Of a DNA stretch of 64,000 nt, positions 10,043-22,334 are shown piece by piece (position 1 is the stretch's first letter; each line of letters opens with the position of its first letter). A program made the translations under genes and the position numbers. This stretch comes from Trichodelitschia bisporula (taxonomy: Eukaryota; Ascomycota; Dothideomycetes; Phaeotrichales; Phaeotrichaceae): assembly GCA_010356995.1 (NCBI GenBank), contig ML996687.1, forward strand, positions 1,139,524 through 1,203,523, read 5' to 3'. Below the pieces are notes generated by a model, which saw nothing but the letters and a program-made list of their open reading frames with translations, was not told the origin of the DNA and did not search any database.

Positions 10043-10245
10043 GGTGGATGGCGCTGAGAACTTGTCGTTATTGTGCGAGAAGCGTTGCTGCCAGCGGAAA
10101 GCCCCAAGCCAACTCGGGCTAAACACCCCGGGAGGTTACCTCATCGCCAAGACTCTGTCAAGTGACGCCACGGCGCATCGATCTGCGGCCGGGTCGCCTT
10201 GTCCAAACGTGCATGCACAGACATCAACGCCTCCACCCTCTTTCA
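10043..10245. promoter_or_regulatory. Short bidirectional promoter between CSC1-like and PCH2
   Basis: Only 203 bases separate the start codons of two divergent genes, so both promoters and 5' UTRs must fit here. I see no clear TATA box. Sharing is inferred from spacing alone. Confidence 0.45.
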
Positions 10246-11889
10246 ATGTCGCATACCACTTCCGATGCCGTGATGACCACCACTAGCTGTGTGAACAAGC
10301 CTTCGCTCAACGTCGAAGTGCGCCTGAAAGATGTGTCGTGCACCTTCGTCCGGACTGACCTTGTAGGACACCATCTTTGGAGGATATCAACAGATCATAC
10401 AGTGCCTCTGCAGAAAACTGATATCTGCAGGTCAGAGAAGAGGTGTACCAGTGGTTGCTGAACAATTTCATTCACCTCCGAATCGACCAAGAATTGACCG
10501 AGTTCGGTGTGATGCCCTGGTGCTTTGACTGATCCAACGCTAACTCGACCTTTTGCCAGGAAGCCTCAAGTGCGGAGACATCATTGATTCCATTAGCGTT
10601 GTCGATTTTTCCGGCAAAAGCTCCGGTTCAGCTTTCCACCGCGTAGCAGATGTAAACGTTGACGTACATGCGTACGCACTCCGTGAAAACGATGAAGCCC
10701 CGTCCTCACCGAAAAGTCGTCCAGCGCGAAGCAGTCAAGATGAGAGTGACGATGATCCGACAGCACAGTTCCGCATCAGTTCTCTTCCGAGTAAGGCCTT
10801 GTCTAACGCATGGGACGGCTTGATATTTGATGATGATATTCCGACTCGCCTCCTACACTCCTGCGGCCGCATGTGTATGCTCACATCTCCTACTCGAAGA
10901 GTGCCTGCTAAGCGCAGCAGTAACCATCATGCGGCGCTGTAGGATCAACTCTAGCTTGATCAACTGGAACCGGCTGCTGTTACTGTACGGCCCTCCCGGT
11001 AGCGGCAAATCTACTCTCTGGTCAGTCCGCACCCGCTGCCTTCCGCCCTGCCGCTCACGGTCGCAGCCGGGCACTGGCTCAAAAGCTCACCATTCGTCTT
11101 GGAAAGTACTTCACTCAAGGAAAGCTGGTGGAAATCAACGCCAACGCGGTGCTCAGCAAGTGGTTCGGTGAGAGCGGGAAACTCGTAAAGCGCATGTTTA
11201 ACCAAGTGCACAAAGTAGCTGTGGATGAGACAACATTAGTCTGTGTCCTCATCGACGAGGTAGAGACGCTTGCTGGATGCCGCGAAAAGGCCGTCTCGGG
11301 TAATGAAATTGGGGATGCGCTGCGAGCAACTAACCAACTTTTGACGGCCCTGGACAGACTCCGACATCAGCCAAACATAATCGTCTTTTGCACCAGTAAC
11401 CTCATTGCAGCTATTGATCCAGCGTTCTTGGACCGCGTGGATATTACGGAGTGTATCCCGCAGCCTTCCCCGCGCGCAGTATACGAGATATTCCGGTCTG
11501 GGCTGCAGGAACTCATGCGATGCAACATCATCACCCAGGGGGGTGGTTCAACTGTCGTAAATCCGACACAGTGTGGCCACGACGGTGCTTGTTCTCGTCC
11601 GCCGAAGTCCGGTTGCGAGTCCAAGACCGTACAACTCCTTCCTAGCCTGGCCGAAGTGGAAATCCATCTCTGGAATCGGCCTGAAGCTCCGGGAAGCAGA
11701 CTTTGGGCCATTGCACAGAACTGCCGAGGCTTCAGCGGACGTTCCCTCCGCCGGCTTCCGATGCTTTCTATCGCCATGTACACGTATGGAGAAGCATGCA
11801 CAATTGAAGAAGCCCTTCACGCTATGGCCACAGCCGTCGGTGAGGAGATTGCTCGCATGGAAGATGGCAAGAACGGATCCTCGATGTAA
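10246..11889 (+). CDS. PCH2: Pachytene checkpoint AAA+ ATPase PCH2/TRIP13
   Basis: Five exons: 10246-10362, 10431-10506, 10560-10874, 10918-11020 and 11067-11889, giving 477 residues. PCH2/TRIP13 remodels HORMA-domain proteins (Hop1, Mad2) in meiotic checkpoint and synapsis control. The conserved order is present: an acidic N-domain, SLPSKAL..WDGLIFDDDI, LINWNR, Walker A GPPGSGKSTLC (about residues 194-204), KWFGESGKLV, Walker B VLIDEVETL (about 264), sensor TSN, the DRVD arginine region and a C-terminal CRGFSGRSLRRLP motif. Walker A reads GSGKS where the family usually has GTGKT; Ser for Thr is conservative. The segment between GLIFDDDI and LINWNR is poorly conserved and my intron at 10875-10917 is the weakest junction. 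Confidence 0.85.
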
Positions 11890-12232
11890 CTCCAAAAACA
11901 CTTTCATCCGAATTTTCATGGGAAGGTTGATACTTAACTACATCCCGAGGTTCTCGGGTTAACTGAAAGCAAAAGTCAAGGGTACATCCCATCAAATGCA
12001 TGCGTACGGCCTATGCACTTCACCGGCCCTCTTGGTTGCCGTAAGTCTGTGACGAATTCATCAATAAATATGAGCAGAAGATAAACCTGACGAAACTCAC
12101 AGCTTTGTTCCATATTCTTTGAATGGGTCCCGGCTGTCAAGAATCGGTCAGACTTCGTCAGTGCCAGAGTATATGAACCTACGTATGGTCTCTGAGAAGA
12201 AATATTGTCCTTATAGTGCTTGCTGCCGACAC
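11890..12232. other. Convergent intergenic region
   Basis: 343 bases between PCH2 and the small gene on the other strand. On the minus strand a tail reading DPFKEYGTKL before a stop near 12100 looks protein-like, and may be a last exon of the small gene if its splicing is more complex than modelled. Confidence 0.3.
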
Positions 12233-12570
12233 CTATGCAGTTGGATTAGCATCCTTCTCTGGTGGTCTTCGGAGCACTATACCGCGTGATTCTGTTTCGC
12301 CTTGCGGATTGAGTGAAGCCGACTGCAGGCTCTCTGGTCCTCCCGTTTCATCGGCTTGGTAAGTGTCAGTTCTAATGAAGCTTGTTGGCTGCTGCAAGTC
12401 TCCCTACCGTCAAAATCTCTACCTCGTGCGCTCGTGTCCGTCCATAGACCGAACTCCTCTTGGTAGAGCCAGTCGTCTACATCCGTAGATACTGGGTTTC
12501 TCTTGTGTCCAACCAGGGCGAGCATGCCAGCTCCGAGTCCAAATCCGGCAAGTGCTAAGTTTCTGTTCAT
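12233..12570 (-). CDS. Small two-exon protein with N-terminal hydrophobic helix
   Basis: Exons 12570-12408 and 12354-12233 give 94 residues. The first 20 residues (start MNRNLALAGFGLGAGMLALV) form a Gly/Ala/Leu helix that could be a membrane anchor or mitochondrial signal, followed by HKR. The middle is acidic and the tail polar. The intron at 12355-12407 has a clear branch site (ctgac) ten bases before the acceptor, and splicing changes a Lys-rich read-through into a coherent acidic sequence. A further intron (donor around 12275) could instead lead into downstream exons coding for a KHYKDN segment, so the C-terminus is uncertain. I do not recognise the family; a small mitochondrial protein is one possibility. 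Confidence 0.5.
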
Positions 12571-13038
12571 TTTTGGAAAATTCGATCTTCTATGTTTGGG
12601 ATCTCAGTTCAGACAAGTTGGGAGTTAAATAGTCTCTCTCAAAGGGCGATGGCATGACTTCCGGCATCATCAGGAGTTGCCTCATTGGGACCCTGATGAG
12701 GTGCTATCATCAGTCTGGAACAAACTTTGGGACCGTGACGACACTTATGATTCCCATGAACATGAACAGATACTGCATCATGCGTCACCAGGCGGATGCT
12801 CAACCCAAGGCTCAACGTACGGTGCGGTAGGGCTGGATATCACAACGCCACACACCATGTGGCGCAGTTGTTTCCACAACCACCGGCGCCAAGATCTTCC
12901 GTTCCGACTATTTACAAACAAGGCAGCCCTGGAGGGGGTGGGCGACAACGCAAGCTGACCCAAACGCGTATTGCTGTCCGGAAAGCACTTGAGGTCTGCA
13001 TCAGCGTTAAACTGCACACGGCACACGAACCTGCCAGA
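12571..13038. other. Divergent promoter region
   Basis: 468 bases between the start codons of the small gene and BRN1. No gene, RNA or repeat is seen; it must contain both promoters. Confidence 0.4.
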
Positions 13039-15587
13039 ATGCCGCGCGTCTCAAATGCGCCCCGTTCGCGCGTCTTTTCAGGCCCGACTGCGACGCCGGC
13101 CAAGTCGCCGGTGAAGTGAGTTCCATCACAATGCGCTCTGGGGCATGCACTAATGGGGTATGCAGAATCCCTCTTAATGATGATAAGCGCGAGAAGGCAA
13201 ATCGGCTTCAGTCCCGGCAGGCGCAACATGAAGCCCAGATGAACCAGATCAAGGCGGCGGCCACACCACTAAGAAAACGCAAGTCATTCGCGCCTGGTAC
13301 ACCCCAGACACCCAACAACCAGCGCGATGAGGATGGGATGCCCTCCGTTAGCGGTACAGCCGTGACACCGATGAAGCGCGTGCCTATACTGGCGAACTTT
13401 GAGGAGTGGATGAAGATGGCAACGGATAATGTATGGCTTCTGAATGGTACCGGCATGATAGAATCTGACGTGCGCAGAAAATCAATGCGACCAACTCGTG
13501 GAATTTTGCACTCATCGACTACTTCCATGACATGTCTTTGCTGCGCGAGGGTGATGGTGTCAACTTTCAGAAAGCCAGCTGCACGCTGGACGGGTGCGTC
13601 AAGATATACACCAACCGTGTGGACAGTGTGGCAACCGAGACTGGGAAGCTACTTAGTGGTCTCGCGGATGGCGGCAACAAGAAGCGCAAAGACGATGGAG
13701 AAGAAGGCGCAGATGGAGAGAACGACGAGGACGAAGACGGAGAGGAAGGGGGTAAAAGACGGGCTCGGAAGCGGGTATGTTTACATCGCATAGCGCTCTC
13801 ATATCCTTACCATGATAGGCCCCAAAGTCAGAAGCCACACTCGCCACCTCCTTCGCCCAGTTACAACTGAAGAAGATGGAACTGGAATTCTCTGTAGACC
13901 CGCTCTTTAAAAAGGCGTCGGCCGACTTTGACGAAGGCGGCGCAAAGGGGCTACTTTTGAATCATCTTGCAATCGATAACAAGGGTAGGATTGTCTTCGA
14001 CAGCAGTGACGATATTGAGGAGGCGACTGAGAACGGTCAAGATGCTACCGCTGCTGCTGAGATCGAAACATCAGAACTTGAAGCAGAGTCTGGCAATATC
14101 GATCTTGGCCGACTTGCCGCCAAATTCTTCCCGGATCTGGCGAAGCTTGATGAGGAGGACATATGTCCTTCTTTGAAAGGCTTCGATTTTGGCGATGCAA
14201 ATGGTACTATGGATCTCCCCTTCCTCAAGGCGCCTGAAAACTGGCGGCAGGACACTCCCGCTAGCGACGACCCGAAAGATTCGCTGGATGACGACAACGC
14301 CGGAGGCTTCGATGACGATGGCTTGTTTGGCGGCATGGATCTGGAGGGAGACGTCGGTTTCGGTGAAGGTGGGGAAGTCTGGGCAAAGGAGGCCGCTCTC
14401 GATGCGCAGATGCACGTTCACAATGTGGCGATGAGACACGACGATGGCGAAGCAGATGACAACCAGGGAGGTATTGGCGGGTTTGAACCTGCCAATCCCG
14501 AGTACACTGTTACAATCAGACATGGCCAAGACGACGAACAGGAGAACATCCTAAATTACTTCGACAAAGCTTTGCAGAGCAACTGGGCGGGACCTGAGCA
14601 CTGGAAAATCCGACGCGTCAAGGACGCAGCAAAGGCGCTGAACGCACCGGCCTCCAAGCGGAAGGAAAAGGAGCCGTTTGCCCTGGACTTCGCTGTACCG
14701 ATGTCGCAGGCGCTCGCTGATGCCTTATACACTCCGGCATCGTCTACTTCCATCATATCCTTGCCAAAGGCGCAATGGAAATCTAAGACAAGGAATCTGC
14801 TGCCTGACGACAAGCACTTCAACTCTCGACAGCTCCTGCGGTTGTTCCTGAAGCCAAAGGCGTCAATGGGCTCTCGCAAGACAGGCACCTCAAACCAAGC
14901 ACGTGTCGCTGATCTCGAGCCGGAAGGTGAGGTTGATGAGGCGTACTGGGCCAACAAAGAGGACCCCCACGCCCAACAGGCGGATGAGGACGCTCCGCAA
15001 GGCAACTATGATGCCAATTTCTTCCAAGATGACGGTCTTGGAGCTATTGGTATGGATGATGACGATGAAGAGTTCGCTGATGCACGTGACCACTTCTCTC
15101 CTCCAGCTGAAGGGCTAGAAGGGGCTGTGGTGGATGCGGGATCCGATCCGGCGCAGGACTTTGGTGCTCAGCTTGTTACGCAAAGTCGCAGGTTGCGCCC
15201 TGAGTATGTTCAGTACGCCAGGGTGGCCAAGAAGGTTGATGTACGGCGGTTGAAGGAAGAGATCTGGCGCGGTTTGTCACTCGATGAGGTTTGTGCTGAT
15301 CCGGATGAACTTGCTTCCTGAATACTGATGATTCTTAGACGATGCCACCTCCAGTCGTTCCAACGCCAAAGGCGGCAGACGAGTCGCTCAAATTTACCGA
15401 TGTCATCAGCAACCTTCAGACGGTCTACTCAGGCCAGACGATGGCGGACATCTCCACGTCGTACTGCTTCATTTGCCTTCTCCATCTGGCGAATGAAAAG
15501 GGACTGGAGATACAAAACGAAGAGAACTTCATGGATTTGACCATCCGGAAGGACCACACGGCAGAGATAGTATCTGCTGGCGATTAA
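13039..15587 (+). CDS. BRN1: Condensin subunit 2, kleisin (Barren/CND2)
   Basis: Five exons: 13039-13115, 13166-13430, 13478-13774, 13819-15288 and 15339-15587, giving 785 residues. This kleisin bridges the SMC2/SMC4 heads in condensin, the complex that compacts mitotic chromosomes. Conserved parts are the N-terminal stretch with MKRVPILANFEEWMKMATDN and the following KINATNSWNFALIDYF, LDGCVKIYTNRVDSVA, SVDPLFKKASADFDEGGAKG, the central acidic region, VDVRRLKEEIW and the C-terminal winged-helix part (ISNLQTVYSG ... STSYCFICLLHLANEKGL). A Lys/Glu/Asp-rich insertion sits at the end of exon 3. The last intron removes an in-frame stop and joins SLDE to TMPPPVVPTP. A cyclin-dependent kinase target is possible in the TP-rich N-terminus. 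Confidence 0.92.
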
Positions 15588-16010
15588 CGGGTTCTGCTGG
15601 CGGGATATGGCGTACGTAGTGCTTGGGCTGCATGTTAATGGCGTTTCGGTGGCGGTTTGCTAATGCATGAGGTGCATCTGGGACGAGATATGACGTGAAT
15701 GGATGGCGGATGGGGTGCGGGGCATGGCTTTAGGCCCGGTATGCGTGTTATAAGGATTTACGAAATGCACTGCTGTTTGAGTCTTGAAAGCAAATGTATC
15801 CCCTTACGAAATGTCGTGGATGTTCATTAACTAGGCGACTGGGAAGCTTTCACAATCACGATCGGGCAAGCGCGAGGCTGTCCCGCGGTCACGTGACGGA
15901 GCCCGTGCTTGGTGGTCGTCATCGTACATTTCATTTGCGCCAGGAGACCAACACGAAACATCAACTTCACAGCACTGAGTTTTGCATATCCCGCTCACGA
16001 GCTAACCACG
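15588..16010. other. Intergenic BRN1-STT4
   Basis: 423 bases holding the BRN1 3' UTR and the STT4 promoter. A ggtcacgtgac element at 15887-15897 contains CACGTG, a common bHLH site in fungal promoters. No gene is seen. Confidence 0.45.
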
Positions 16011-19000
16011 ATGCGAACGTATGCTTATATCTCTTCTAAGCATGCCTATCTACTTTTGTCCCATGGCTAATTTCTTCCCCTAGTCTTAGACGAGATGCGC
16101 TCGAGAAGCTGGCCCTGTTGTCGGCCAGCGCACCGGCCGGCCAACCGTCAGACATCACAAGGTTATGCCGTCGGTGTCCCGGTACGCGCACGCGAGTCAA
16201 TGGCACTGCCAGTGGACATATGTCACGACAGTCCGTGTCCATATCGCGAGTTCCTATGGTGAGACGCGTCTCCTGTTCCCCCGATCGCGGCTAACTTGGA
16301 CGACAGAGCCTCCCCGAAATCGAAGCACTCCTCGGCCTCTGCAAGGCCGCCCCACAGGTCTCCAACATCGAAATCGCAGCCCAACTACTTCCGCAACTCA
16401 CGTCCTACCTCCCCGAAGCCCATCTGCAAATATTGTCGTTGCCGCCCGGGTCGCCAGACCTGGACCCTTCGCCTTGGGAGCCCCTGACTTTTCACCTTAC
16501 ATCCGCGGTTCTGGCCTTGGGACTGAATCACGTTTCGCTGCGGCAACATGCTGCTGCTAGCATCAGCCGGTACATCAGCAGTTGGGCGGACAATGCGTCG
16601 GAAGTGGCCAAGGAGCAACTCAACGAGGATATCGAGGAGCCGGATGCGGTTGTTGAAGCTCTCTCAAAGGTGGTGAAGCTCGCCATTTCGCTCCTTGGAT
16701 TCTTGACGGCCGCATCTCGAGATGCACATTTTTGGACGGCAATGGAAAGATTATCTTTGGTTAAAAACCTGCGCAAGGCACTCTCGGAACGATTTATGAT
16801 CGTCTTGGAGACGGCCTTGTCGCTCGTGAGGAACGCTCGCCATGGGCAAGACGTTATCCACACATGGAAGCACTATTACAAGCGATATGCGGCGAGCGGG
16901 CGGCCTCTCGGGGCGATGCTGTTGCGACAAGGCTTCATGCAATTCGTGGTTGCCTGCTCTTCCCTCCAAGTGCTTCCCGCGAATACACTCAAAAAGCGAG
17001 GCATCCTTGAAGCTCTACTGAATGGGGACCATGCGCCAGACGACTACGGATTTGACGGCCCAGTCGATGGCTTTACCGAAATTGCCGTAAACGAGCTGAA
17101 TCTCCTCGAAGAAGGCTCGGACTACCTTCAACTGGGATCAGCATGGCAACAGCGGCTCGCCTCCGCCGTGAAAGCAGAAGCTCTCAAGTGCTTTTTGTGC
17201 TGCTCCTTACTGGACGACGATGTCGCGGACAAGGAGTCGTTAATCGCCTGGCTTGAATCAACCATGGGCGATCCCGTGCAGATTGCAGACGAGTATTTGG
17301 CATCCGTCATTTTCAAGAGCACCGCCATTCTTGCCAGGTCATCGCCGTCCCTGGCCTCCAGTATGAGCCGGTTGCTTCCGAGAATCATCGTCCAGGGAGG
17401 TCTCGACCCCCGTACTGCGTCTGCTGCGGCCAACTGTCTCGCGTTCGTTCTGAGGTCGCTCCCTCAAGATGCGACTATGACCACGCTGTACAGTCTCGGT
17501 AACATTCTTAGCGGACCTGGAACCGTACAAGACCGGGCCATATCCAATTCTCCCCTGTTAGAAGGGGGTGTCGTTGCGAAGCCCAGTCAAAACGGCCACA
17601 GCTTGTATCACGACCGACACACGACGACAGGCAGTGTCATTTCCTTGGGGCCGAATGATGGGGGGGATGAGTACTCACACGTCCACGTGTCTACCATTGA
17701 AGCCATCGTCAGTATCGCTTGCAGCGCTAAGGAAAGCAAAACCAGCGCGCTTGCTATGTCAATGCTCCTCCAAAAGATCGGCCGGATCAATCATGAAGTC
17801 GATGCGAAAATCATCACAGAGGCCGCATTTCTGGGCAGACGAAGTGCACCCAAGGACTTTCGCTCTTTGCTTAAGATGTACTCCAAGCTCTGCCACGATG
17901 GGCTGGTCCACGACAACCTTGTTATCGTGGATGCTGTTATGCAAGCCCGCATTCATCTGTCCAAGGGTATCAAGCGAGGCTCGGAGCTCTTTGACATCTA
18001 TCTACTCCATCTTCTGGATGAGGTGGTCAGCAAAGGCGATACTCACGAAGATGTCAACTCGCATCAGGCAGATTTCGAGTTGGCTTCTGAGGAGATCGCC
18101 CAGCTGCTACAACCTTTAGCTACATTTGTGATTTCGAACGCCACCTCGGACCCCCAGGACGACCTCGAAATTGAAGGATTGACGAACCTCCAGCGCAACG
18201 CCTGGTTTAATGCTGTGGTCCATGGGTTTTCCTTTGCGTCCCCTCTCGGCAAGAAATACCGCAAAGAGCTGCAGGTGTTGGCATCGTACAGCCAGCCGCT
18301 CGTCGCTGAGGATAGGGCCGACCAACTTGAGAGCGACATCGAACTGAATACGACACTGCGTCGCAAAAAGAGCGCGGAGCATGCCGCGGAGCATAAGCGC
18401 CATCTTATCGAAGTCCTTCCAACCTGCGGGGAGGAGATCCGGGCCATGAACTACTCCGAGGTCACATTTTTGACCACGGCATACCTTGTCGAAATGCTTC
18501 GAGCAGCCTCTGGGGATTGCACCAAAGTTCTCGGATACTTCCTTGACCCCAGGTTGAACTCGGGGCCTATGGCCAAATGCATGCTTGCCATCGCCATGGC
18601 GGTGGTTAGCTCGTATCTCGCGAAGACATCATCCGGGAAGTTCCAAAAGTTTACCTCGCCTTATGTTGCTCAGCAGCTAGCGCAGTTCTTTGCCGGATGC
18701 TGCCACCGCCTGAGTAAAATCCAGGAGGTTGCCTTCAGGTGTGCGGACCTGATAATTGAGCGCGTGCCGTCTTCGCTGTGTGAGAAGTCATCCCTCTTTG
18801 CTCTTTTGGAACTCCTCACAATAATGTGGTCGAGCTGTTTGGAGCAGGAGACAGACGAGTACGAATGGCGCTCTACGTACACCTCCAAGCGCGGAAACGT
18901 GACCATTGAATTGTCGGACGACTATGACTTGCGCCGCACAACGCTTGTGCACATCCACGGCTGGGCCAAGACTTGGTTGCTTCGGGTGATTGATATCGCC

Positions 19001-21994
19001 CCCCTCGACGTCAAGGGCCTCATCCAGACTTATCTGTCCGAGTATGACGATGACGGCGCATATGGCCATGTCTCCCTTGGCAGGTCATTTGCCTTGGAGA
19101 TGGGCGGGGTTATTCCCACCACGGATCAAAGGCTGGGCGCCATCGAAAGCCAGCCAGGCGTCAACATCAACACGGCTTCTGATTTCATCGCCCAGTACAC
19201 CACGCGGCAGGAGTACAGGTTTGTCGACGGTATCCGCGACTCGGACCAGGAGTGGGTGCGCTTCGACGCCCCCAACGGAGCCTTGGTTGGTCGTAGAAAG
19301 AGCCTCGACAAGTCTTTTGAAGATGCCAATTCCCTTCTAGCCGATATGGAGACGCGCACGCTGAATCACAAGCATGTCTCCATTGGAGAACTCCGCGACG
19401 TGCTGAGGAGAGCGGGGGCTATGCTTTGCCGCACGAATACGGACCAAGGTGCCATCGTACATCATCTTGTCGGAATCCCTTTTGCGGTCTTCACGAAGCA
19501 GTCAATCAAGCTCGGCATTTCACTTTGGATGGGTGTTATTAAGGAGAATGCTCGGATGGAGTCGAGGATTCTCGCCGAGATTGCAGAGTGCTGGGAGGCC
19601 ACCGTGCGTATGCGGCGCGGCTTGTTCGACCCGAGACTCCACCATTTCGATCCTTTCGACCACAAGAACGAATTTGCGCCATCTGATAGAGAACTCATTG
19701 CCCGTCGCCAGCATGCCGCTTATGACATGATCGCACCGCATCTACGCCTCGTCCAGTTCCTGTCCAGCCATTTCAACGCTAAGAGATTGGGGACGCCTCA
19801 CATCTATCGGATGTACACGCGTCTCATCTCTGTTACCCTTGATGCTCTGGCTGGGACGAAATGCCATCCGCTTGCGCGCGAAGCGCATTTCCACATCGTC
19901 TTGCTCGGTCTACGGATCCTCCAGTGGAGTACCGACCTCGAGTTGCCGATTGCGTGGCGGTTCAAGGACCGCCTGCTTTCAGCTGGGCTGGCGTGGTTTG
20001 CCAGTCGGCCACAGTGGACTTATGGCGGCAACCGCCTGCAAGTCAAGGCTGAGACCCACCTGCTCGCTGATATACAGCTGGTGCTCGACAAAGTACGGGG
20101 GATCGGGTATGATACACATGGCTCTCGCAAATCTTTACAGCCGAAGCATGACCTACTTTCACTGTTGCTGGCGAATGAACAGACTCGCCTCTTGGTGTGG
20201 CTGTTTCCGCTGGATTATGAGAGGAAGCACCACTTTACGTCGGGGAATCACAGCAAAGCGCCCCTCGAGCCGGTATTGGCTGCGGCACTTAAGACGGCTT
20301 GGGTGGAGAATCCGTCGTTGGCGGTGCATTTCCCCGGCCGCTTCCAGTCGTCGGCCCTGACGGCTGATCTTCGATTCTTGCTTCTTACCTTTCCCGAAAA
20401 GGTGCTCAACGAGCCCGATGCTCTTGAATGCCTCCTTGGGCAGGCCTTGCCTGACGATGTTTCCTTCCAGCTCAAAGTAAGTCATTCGATCAAATAGATA
20501 GACTCAATTAACCGTCACTAGTATCTTCTATACTGGGCTCCAGTCAACCCTATCACCGCCGTCTCCTACTTCCTCCCCGCATATGGTAATCACCCATTCA
20601 TTATCCAATACGCCGTTCGCGCGTTGGATCACCATTCAGTCGACGTTACTTTCTTCTACGTGCCGCAAATCGTCCAGACTCTCCGCTACGACGTCCTCGG
20701 CTACGTGGAGCGATACATCATCGAGGCAGCCAAGTTCTCGCAACTCTTCGCCCACCAAATTATCTGGAACATTAAAGCCAACGCCTACAAAGATGAAGAC
20801 TCACAGATCCCAGACCCAGTCAAGCCCATCTTGGACAAGGTCATGGACAGTCTGGTCAGCAGCTTCTCGCCCGACGACCGCGACTTCTACGAGCGCGAAT
20901 TCTCCTTCTTCAACGAGGTGACTGATATCTCAGGCAAGCTCCGCCCCTTCATCAAAAAGAGTAAGCCGGAAAAGAAACAAAAAATCGAAGAAGAGCTCCG
21001 CAAAATCAAAGTCGAAGTCGGCGTCTACCTCCCCTCAAACCCAGACGGCGTCGTCATCGGCATCGACCGCAAATCCGGCAAGCCCCTGCAGAGCCACGCC
21101 AAAGCGCCCTACATGGCCACGTTCCGCATCCGCAAGGAGCGGAACATGATCACCGCCGACGGGGATGAGCTCGAGCGCGCGGTGACTCGTGACGATAGGC
21201 CCGGCAGCTACGAAGTGTGGCAGAGCGCTATTTTCAAGGTCGGCGACGACTGCCGCCAGGACGTGCTGGCGCTGCAAATGATCGCCGCCTTCCGCGGCAT
21301 CTTCCACAGCGTCGGGCTGGACGTGTACGTCTTTCCCTACCGCGTGACCGCCACCGCGCCCGGCTGCGGCGTCATCGACGTGCTGCCCAACAGCATTAGC
21401 CGCGACATGCTGGGCCGCGAGGCCGTCAACGGCCTGCACGACTACTTCACGACCAAATACGGCGGGGCCGACAGCATCCGGTACCAGGAGGCGCGGAACA
21501 ATTTCGTCAAGAGCATGGCTGCCTACTCCGTTATTTCCTTCTTGCTGCAGTTCAAGGATCGGCATAATGGGAATATCATGGTTGATGATGCGGGCCATAT
21601 TCTGCATGTCGATTTCGGGTTCTGCTTTGATATTGTACCGGGTGGGGTTAAGTTTGAGCGCGCGCCGTTTAAGCTCACCGCGGAGATGGTGGCGGTTATG
21701 GGTGGCACAAATGCCCAGGCGTACCGCTGGTTTGAGGAGCTGTGCGTTAAGGCCTTCCTTGCGGCGCGCCAGCATGCGGAGCACCTCGTGCACATGGTAG
21801 TTGTAATGCTGGACTCGGGTCTGCCGTGCTTCAAGCCGACGACCATTCAGCATTTCCGCGAGCGCTTTGTGTTGGAGAAGTCGGAGCGTGAGGCGGCGGA
21901 TTTTATGCGCGAGTTGATTAAGCGCAGTTTGAATAGTGTGGCGACGAGGGGGTATGATCACTTCCAGTTGCTTACGAATGGGATCCCGTACTAG
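16011..21994 (+). CDS. STT4: Phosphatidylinositol 4-kinase, STT4 type (PI4KA)
   Basis: Four coding exons: 16011-16018, 16084-16258, 16307-20476 and 20522-21994, giving 1941 residues, close to the 1900 of the yeast enzyme. It makes PI4P at the plasma membrane from phosphatidylinositol and ATP, feeding the Mss4, Pkc1 and cell-wall pathways. The N-terminal 1300 residues are helical scaffold; the helical PIK domain spans the exon 3/4 junction; the C-terminal 300 residues are the lipid kinase, with FKVGDDCRQDVLALQMI, catalytic loop FKDRHNGN and HVDFGFCFD (DFG). The first coding exon is only eight bases (Met, Arg and part of Thr); splicing it to LRRDALEKLALLSASAPAG gives the family's usual N-terminus. 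Convergent with eIF3b. Confidence 0.93.
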
Positions 21995-22334
21995 ATGGTG
22001 ATGGGACAAGGGAGAGGGTTGGTGTGGAACTTGTAGATTTTGTAATCGAGTAATTTTGCTTCTTGTCCACTATCCATCAGTCGTTGTGCAAATGTGGATT
22101 TATGTTTTTTCGATCGCAAAACGTGCAACGATGGAGGCGATTCCATCAGGAGGGACATGTCAGCGTACATATTCGTGGCGCAAAACATGATCCGCCATCA
22201 TACATACATAACATCAACCCAGACCCACGCCCGCACCATGCACCCGCCACAGAGCCTTCCCATCATCAGGCCACGTAGATCACCAAAGGGGACTCTACCA
22301 GACATAAAGTAGCTCCGCCTAGCCCATGTGTAAC
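21995..22334. other. Convergent intergenic STT4-PRT1
   Basis: 340 bases of shared 3' UTR space between two convergent genes. No coding potential or repeat is seen. Confidence 0.4.

Noticed and set aside
21035-22009. 324-codon minus-strand frame antisense to STT4
   Set aside because: Lies over the conserved kinase domain; GC-rich codon bias of the sense strand creates the open frame.
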